This document shows, one piece after another, positions 21,784 to 24,059 of a stretch of DNA of 24,059 nt (position 1 is the first letter of the stretch; each line of letters opens with the position of its first letter). The translations under genes and the position numbers were made by a program. Source of the stretch: SFEL01 sp963640685 (GTDB taxonomy: Bacteria; Bacillota; Clostridia; Christensenellales; CAG-138); assembly GCA_963640685.1 (NCBI GenBank), contig CAVIAA010000030.1, positions 1 through 24,059 on the forward strand. The letters are read 5' to 3'. The notes beneath the pieces are model-generated. The model did no database searches. It saw only the letters and a list, made by a program, of their open reading frames with translations, and was not told where the DNA came from.

Positions 21784-21789
21784 ATTATA
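21784..21789 (-). promoter_or_regulatory. Candidate -10 box for the HD gene
   Basis: A perfect TATAAT on the minus strand, about 35 bp before the HD gene start. The upstream DNA is very GC-rich and no -35 box is found at normal spacing, so an activator or another sigma factor may be needed, or the match may be chance. Confidence 0.35.
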
Positions 21790-21870
21790 GCCCCGCCCTC
21801 GCCGCCGCGCCACCGCGCACGCGCTGCGCTTTGTAAAATCTGCTTTTGGCTTTTGTAAAGCCGCGGCAAT

Positions 21871-21905
21871 AAAAAAAGCAGCACTGCGAGGGGTACTGCT
21901 TTTTT
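21871..21905 (-). terminator. Intrinsic terminator of the tRNA operon
   Basis: Arms AAAAAAGCAG (21872-21881) and CTGCTTTTTT (21896-21905) form a 10-bp stem. On the minus strand it ends in a run of seven T. It begins only 3 nt after the tRNA-Cys CCA end and has T-tracts on both strands. Confidence 0.8.
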
Positions 21906-21907
21906 AC

Positions 21908-21981
21908 TGGAGGCACCACCCGGAATCGAACCGGGGATGAAGGTTTTGCAGACCTCTGCCTTACCGCTTGGCTATGGTGCC
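21908..21981 (-). tRNA. tRNA-Cys (anticodon GCA)
   Basis: A 74-nt cloverleaf with acceptor GGCACCA/TGGTGCC, anticodon GCA in GTCTGCAAAAC, T-loop GGTTCGATTCC, discriminator T and encoded CCA. It is the last gene of the five-tRNA operon. Confidence 0.95.
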
Positions 21982-21984
21982 GGT

Positions 21985-22060
21985 TGGAGCGGGAAACGGG
22001 GCTCGAACCCGCCACCTCCGCCTTGGCAAGGCGGCGCTCTACCAAATGAGCTATTCCCGC
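21985..22060 (-). tRNA. tRNA-Gly (anticodon GCC)
   Basis: A 76-nt cloverleaf with acceptor GCGGGAA/TTCCCGC, anticodon GCC in CTTGCCAAG, T-loop GGTTCGAGCC and encoded CCA. It lies 3 nt before tRNA-Cys. Confidence 0.95.
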
Positions 22061-22066
22061 AGGGAT

Positions 22067-22142
22067 TGGTGCCTCAGAGTGGACTTGAACCACCGACACA
22101 GGGATTTTCAGTCCCTTGCTCTACCAACTGAGCTACCGAGGC
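22067..22142 (-). tRNA. tRNA-Phe (anticodon GAA)
   Basis: A 76-nt cloverleaf with acceptor GCCTCGG/CTGAGGC, anticodon GAA in GACTGAAAATC, T-loop GGTTCAAGTCC, discriminator A and encoded CCA. Confidence 0.95.
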
Positions 22143-22147
22143 ATCAA

Positions 22148-22224
22148 TGGCGATCCGGAGGGGGCTCGAACCCCTGACCTCCAGCGTGACAGGCTGGCAT
22201 TCTAACCAACTGAACTACCGGACC
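22148..22224 (-). tRNA. tRNA-Asp (anticodon GTC)
   Basis: A 77-nt cloverleaf with acceptor GGTCCGG/CCGGATC, anticodon GTC in CCTGTCACGC, T-loop GGTTCGAGCC, discriminator G (an AspRS identity base) and encoded CCA. Confidence 0.95.
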
Positions 22225-22227
22225 ATA

Positions 22228-22303
22228 TGGTGGGAGCAACAGGGCTCGAACCTGTGACCCCTTGCTTGTAAGGCAAGTGCTCTCCCAGCTGAGCTATGCT
22301 CCC
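22228..22303 (-). tRNA. tRNA-Val (anticodon TAC)
   Basis: A 76-nt cloverleaf with acceptor GGGAGCA/TGCTCCC, anticodon TAC in CCTTACAAGC, T-loop GGTTCGAGCC, discriminator A and encoded CCA. It is the first gene of the operon. Confidence 0.95.
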
Positions 22304-22335
22304 AAACGCGCCCGTTCTTTCGGGCTGCGAGGATT

Positions 22336-22365
22336 ATTATACACTAATTTTGCTTCGCTTGTCAA
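22336..22365 (-). promoter_or_regulatory. Promoter of the tRNA operon
   Basis: Perfect TTGACA (22360-22365) and TATAAT (22336-22341) boxes on the minus strand are 18 bp apart. The predicted start is near 22329, leaving a short leader with a 5-bp GCCCG/CGGGC hairpin (22310-22325) before tRNA-Val. Confidence 0.88.
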
Positions 22366-22432
22366 CATTATTTGGCAAATAACTTTTGCGGGGGGATTCC
22401 GTACGGCAAACAACGAAAAACCCAAGAACCTC

Positions 22433-22461
22433 TCGACAAAATCCGCCGCATCGTATATAAT
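22433..22461 (+). promoter_or_regulatory. Promoter of the small-peptide (toxin candidate) mRNA
   Basis: TCGACA (22433-22438, five of six consensus) and a perfect TATAAT (22456-22461) are 17 bp apart on the plus strand. The predicted start is near 22468. It diverges from the tRNA promoter, with about 67 bp between the two -35 boxes. From 22304 to 22863 there is no gene other than the small peptide; the rest of this stretch holds promoters, the antisense RNA and terminators. Confidence 0.78.
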
Positions 22462-22502
22462 CAGGCTTGGGTAGAACATAGCCTGTGCAAGCGGCGGTCA
22501 GT

Positions 22503-22523
22503 ACACCATCCGAAAGGGGGTGT
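22503..22523 (+). promoter_or_regulatory. Hairpin sequestering the ribosome site of the small peptide
   Basis: In the plus-strand RNA, ACACC (22503-22507) pairs with GGTGT (22519-22523). After a one-base bulge, TCC (22509-22511) pairs with GGG (22516-22518), capped by a GAAA tetraloop. The whole AAAGGGGG ribosome site (22513-22520) lies in the loop and 3' arm, so translation should be blocked unless the stem opens. Confidence 0.65.
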
Positions 22524-22530
22524 CGTCCCA

Positions 22531-22611
22531 ATGATGGAGCTCCTTATAGCGCTTCTCGCGTTCTTTGCGCGTGAAACCAAGTCGATAACCATTACCATCA
22601 GAAAAAGATAA
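22531..22611 (+). CDS. 26-residue hydrophobic peptide, candidate type I toxin
   Basis: The peptide begins MMELLIALLAFFA, a short membrane-inserting segment, followed by RETK and a basic, beta-like SITITIRKR tail. The net charge is positive. AAAGGGGG lies 10 nt upstream of the first ATG. Size, a hydrophobic N-terminus and a basic C-terminus match membrane-acting peptides of type I systems (TxpA, BsrG, Fst, holin-like toxins), but I see no clear sequence match to a named family. The strongest evidence that it is real is its surroundings: its own promoter, a folded ribosome site, a terminator, and a consensus promoter for an antisense RNA over its 3' end. It could instead be a benign small membrane protein or a sense RNA whose reading frame is incidental. 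Confidence 0.65.
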   Translation: MMELLIALLAFFARETKSITITIRKR

Positions 22612-22636
22612 CCGCCCTGCTGACACCAGAGCGGTT
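22602..22636 (-). terminator. Terminator of the antisense RNA
   Basis: On the minus strand AACCGCTCTG pairs with CAGGGCGGTT as an unbroken 10-bp stem including one U.G pair, followed by ATCTTTTT. On the plus strand the U.G position becomes an A.C mismatch, so the structure favours the antisense transcript. Confidence 0.7.
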
Positions 22637-22692
22637 TGTCCCTTTTTACAGGGTAGATAAATCGTAGTTGGCTGACCGCAAGGTCTTGCCTC
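22602..22692 (-). ncRNA. Predicted antisense RNA (antitoxin) to the small-peptide mRNA
   Basis: From the promoter at 22699-22727 a start near 22692 is expected, and a terminator ends the RNA near 22602, giving about 91 nt. The RNA would fold into three stem-loops: GACC/GGTC (22674-22685), CCCT/AGGG (22640-22653) and the terminator stem (22610-22636). It is complementary to the last three codons and the 3' untranslated part of the peptide mRNA, as in TxpA/RatA and BsrG/SR4 pairs. Prediction only. Confidence 0.65.
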
Positions 22693-22698
22693 GTTATT

Positions 22699-22727
22699 AT
22701 TATACCCGCCACGCCTCGGCCTGTCAA
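22699..22727 (-). promoter_or_regulatory. Consensus promoter of the antisense RNA
   Basis: Perfect TTGACA (22722-22727) and perfect TATAAT (22699-22704) boxes with 17-bp spacing on the minus strand. This is among the strongest promoters in the window, and its only visible product is the antisense RNA. Confidence 0.85.
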
Positions 22728-22745
22728 CGCCGGGGCGGTTTTTTT
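22712..22745 (+). terminator. Terminator of the small-peptide mRNA
   Basis: CGCCTCGGC (22712-22720) pairs with GCCGGGGCG (22729-22737) as a 9-bp stem with one T.G pair and an 8-nt loop, followed by GTTTTTTT. The loop contains the -35 box of the opposing antisense promoter. Confidence 0.82.
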
Positions 22746-22766
22746 CTTGCTTTTTATTTATAATAG

Positions 22767-22790
22767 AAAAAGCCCCTCACCGAGGAGCCT
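22767..22790 (-). terminator. Terminator of the surface-protein gene
   Basis: On the minus strand GCTCCTC (22782-22788) pairs with GAGGGGC (22772-22778) around a 3-nt loop, followed by TTTTT (22767-22771). A second, stronger hairpin with GGGGCGGC/GCCGCCCC arms (22825-22843) lies between this and the stop codon without a minus-strand U-tract. Confidence 0.72.
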
Positions 22791-22863
22791 TTCTGTGCCA
22801 AGCCCATGTGGAAGCATAGCTTGTGGGGCGGCGAGGCCGCCCCATTGTGCTTTTTCTTTTGAG

Positions 22864-23955
22864 TTACTTCTTCAGACCCATTGCGCCGGCAGCGGCTACG
22901 AGAGCCATTACGGCGTAGGCGATGACGGAGGCATCACCGGTCTTAGGTATCTCGATTGCTACCTGGCAGGCGGCGTTGGCGATTGCCACGGCGTCCTTGT
23001 TCCAGGTCTTGCAGGACTTGGCGGCGTCGTCGTCATTCCAACCGAAGTGAGCCTTGATGGCGTCACCGGTCATGCAGGTGCCGAGGTCGCTGATGCCGAG
23101 GAACTTGAGCATGTCGGGCAGGAAGCTGCAGGCGGTGCCTGTGCTTACATACTGACCTTTTGCCACATCCCAGCCGTAAAGCTTGCCATCCTTATAAGCG
23201 CCATAGCTCTGACCGTCGATGACGATGGAGTTGAGCTTGCCGTTTACTGTATTGAAAGTAGCCTTATCGCTGGTGGAGGCGTTGTCCCTAACCTCAAATG
23301 CACCAGCGCCATTGTTCCATACGGAGTACTGACCGAAATTGATCCAGCCACCGTCCATCTGCTTGCCGTCGCGGTCAACCAATTCTACGGAATTGCCGGA
23401 GAAATTGTAAGCGACGTTGGCGCAGACCTTGGCGTTGGTGCTGGATGCCCATGCATCGTCAACGCAGTTATCATCGAAATCATCAGCAGATACGAGCTGC
23501 ATGGTCTTGAAGTTTACCCAGAAAGTGCCGCCATTCTTAACGTCAGAGTAGTTCTTCATATAGGACAGGAATACATAACCATACTTACCGTTGAAAGTCT
23601 TGGCAGTACTCTGGCCATACGCAGAGGTCAGATCCTTGTAGGTGACTTCAAGCATGGTGTTCTTATGGTTGAACCACTGCTCGTTTACGTCCTTGTCAAA
23701 TACGACCTTGATGCCGTAGAACACGTGCTCGCCCTTTACTACGCCGGCGCAGCTGGACTCGGTGTAGGTATCATAGCAGTTGTTGCCCTTTACGAACAGG
23801 ACGACCTCAGCCTTGGCAACGCCGCACTTAGAGGTATAAGTGGTGCAGTCCCAAGAGGTGAAGCTGCAGGTGCCGGGCATGGTAGCAGCGGCAAAGGCGG
23901 AAGCCATGGAGAGAACCATGACCAGAGCCAGAGCGATTGCAAAAATCTTCTTCAT
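22864..23955 (-). CDS. Secreted cysteine-containing surface protein with IPKTG tail
   Basis: The start chosen is the ATG at 23955 (363 residues), with AAAGGG 9 nt upstream; an in-frame TTG at 23973 would precede that site. MKKIFAIALALVMVLSMASAFA is a signal peptide when read across residues 1-22, with cleavage likely after AFA. The mature part has 11 cysteines and many aromatic, Asn, Asp and Gly residues, as in extracellular beta-rich domains, but no named domain is recognised. The C-terminus has IPKTGD (from residue 336), a hydrophobic segment and final KK, the layout of a sortase-sorting signal with I in place of L. No sortase gene is in the window. Codons favour ATC, GCT and AAG like the ribosomal genes, suggesting strong expression. 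Function is unknown. Confidence 0.85.
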   Translation of the reverse strand: MKKIFAIALALVMVLSMASAFAAATMPGTCSFTSWDCTTYTSKCGVAKAEVVLFVKGNNCYDTYTESSCAGVVKGEHVFYGIKVVFDKDVNEQWFNHKNTMLEVTYKDLTSAYGQSTAKTFNGKYGYVFLSYMKNYSDVKNGGTFWVNFKTMQLVSADDFDDNCVDDAWASSTNAKVCANVAYNFSGNSVELVDRDGKQMDGGWINFGQYSVWNNGAGAFEVRDNASTSDKATFNTVNGKLNSIVIDGQSYGAYKDGKLYGWDVAKGQYVSTGTACSFLPDMLKFLGISDLGTCMTGDAIKAHFGWNDDDAAKSCKTWNKDAVAIANAACQVAIEIPKTGDASVIAYAVMALVAAAGAMGLKK

Positions 23956-24034
23956 TTTCTTAATCCCTTTCAATAATTTTTTCTTGCAAGTGAGCAGGGG
24001 AAAACCCCTACTTTCGTAAACAAAGCAGAGGAAC

Positions 24035-24059
24035 TTCCGCCTCGGGGGACGAGCCGGAA
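24035..24059 (-). other. Leader hairpin upstream of the surface-protein gene
   Basis: Arms TTCCG.CTCG and CGAG.CGGAA pair around a short loop with one G.G mismatch on the minus strand, at the window edge. No U-tract follows on that strand, so it is more likely a 5' stabilising structure of the surface-protein mRNA than a terminator. No promoter for that gene is visible inside the window. Confidence 0.4.

Noticed and set aside
21785..22177. Open frames across the tRNA cluster on both strands
   Set aside because: They read through structured tRNA genes and have no coding features.
22461..22727. 88-codon minus-strand frame covering the small-peptide locus
   Set aside because: It begins at the antisense promoter -35 box and lies across two terminators; no ribosome site. 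The antisense transcript is better explained as a non-coding RNA.

Overview
The window looks like chromosomal DNA of a GC-rich Clostridia-type Firmicute, probably an anaerobic, gut-associated lineage. The grounds are the EF-Tu, S12, S7, RNA polymerase beta and beta' sequences, the sigma-A style promoters with TTGACA/TATAAT boxes, strong AGGAGG-type ribosome sites, tRNA genes with encoded CCA ends, and a surface protein ending in an IPKTG sorting-like tail. No phage, insertion sequence or CRISPR array is visible. Placement below class level is inference.

Almost every gene is on the minus strand, so the window is best read from right to left. The right edge (22.9-24.0 kb) carries a secreted, cysteine-containing surface protein. 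Next, at 22.43-22.75 kb, is a compact locus that I read as a type I toxin-antitoxin module. A plus-strand promoter drives a 26-residue hydrophobic peptide whose ribosome site is folded into a GAAA-capped hairpin, and a consensus minus-strand promoter drives a ~90-nt antisense RNA across the 3' part of the message. Each transcript has its own terminator. Beside it, transcribed away from it, is a tRNA operon (Val-Asp-Phe-Gly-Cys) with its own promoter and terminator. Then follow an HD-domain phosphohydrolase-like gene and, convergent to it, the only sizeable plus-strand protein gene, which is of unknown function.

The middle (11.6-20 kb) holds asnS, whose promoter lies inside a 41-bp palindrome; an RsfA-like Myb-domain regulator; an overlapping rarA-tldD-tldE operon (replication-fork maintenance ATPase plus a two-subunit metalloprotease); and a carD-yacL pair (RNA polymerase-binding regulator and a PIN/TRAM membrane protein).

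The left part (0-11.6 kb) is the core transcription/translation cluster: rpoB, rpoC, a cysteine-rich membrane protein of unknown function, then rpsL, rpsG, fusA and the first 13 codons of tuf, which runs off the left edge. rpoBC has two overlapping promoters and a ~165-nt leader rather than following rplKAJL. The str operon has its own promoter and leader. Strong GC hairpins without U-tracts lie between rpoC and the unknown gene, between rpsG and fusA, and between fusA and tuf.
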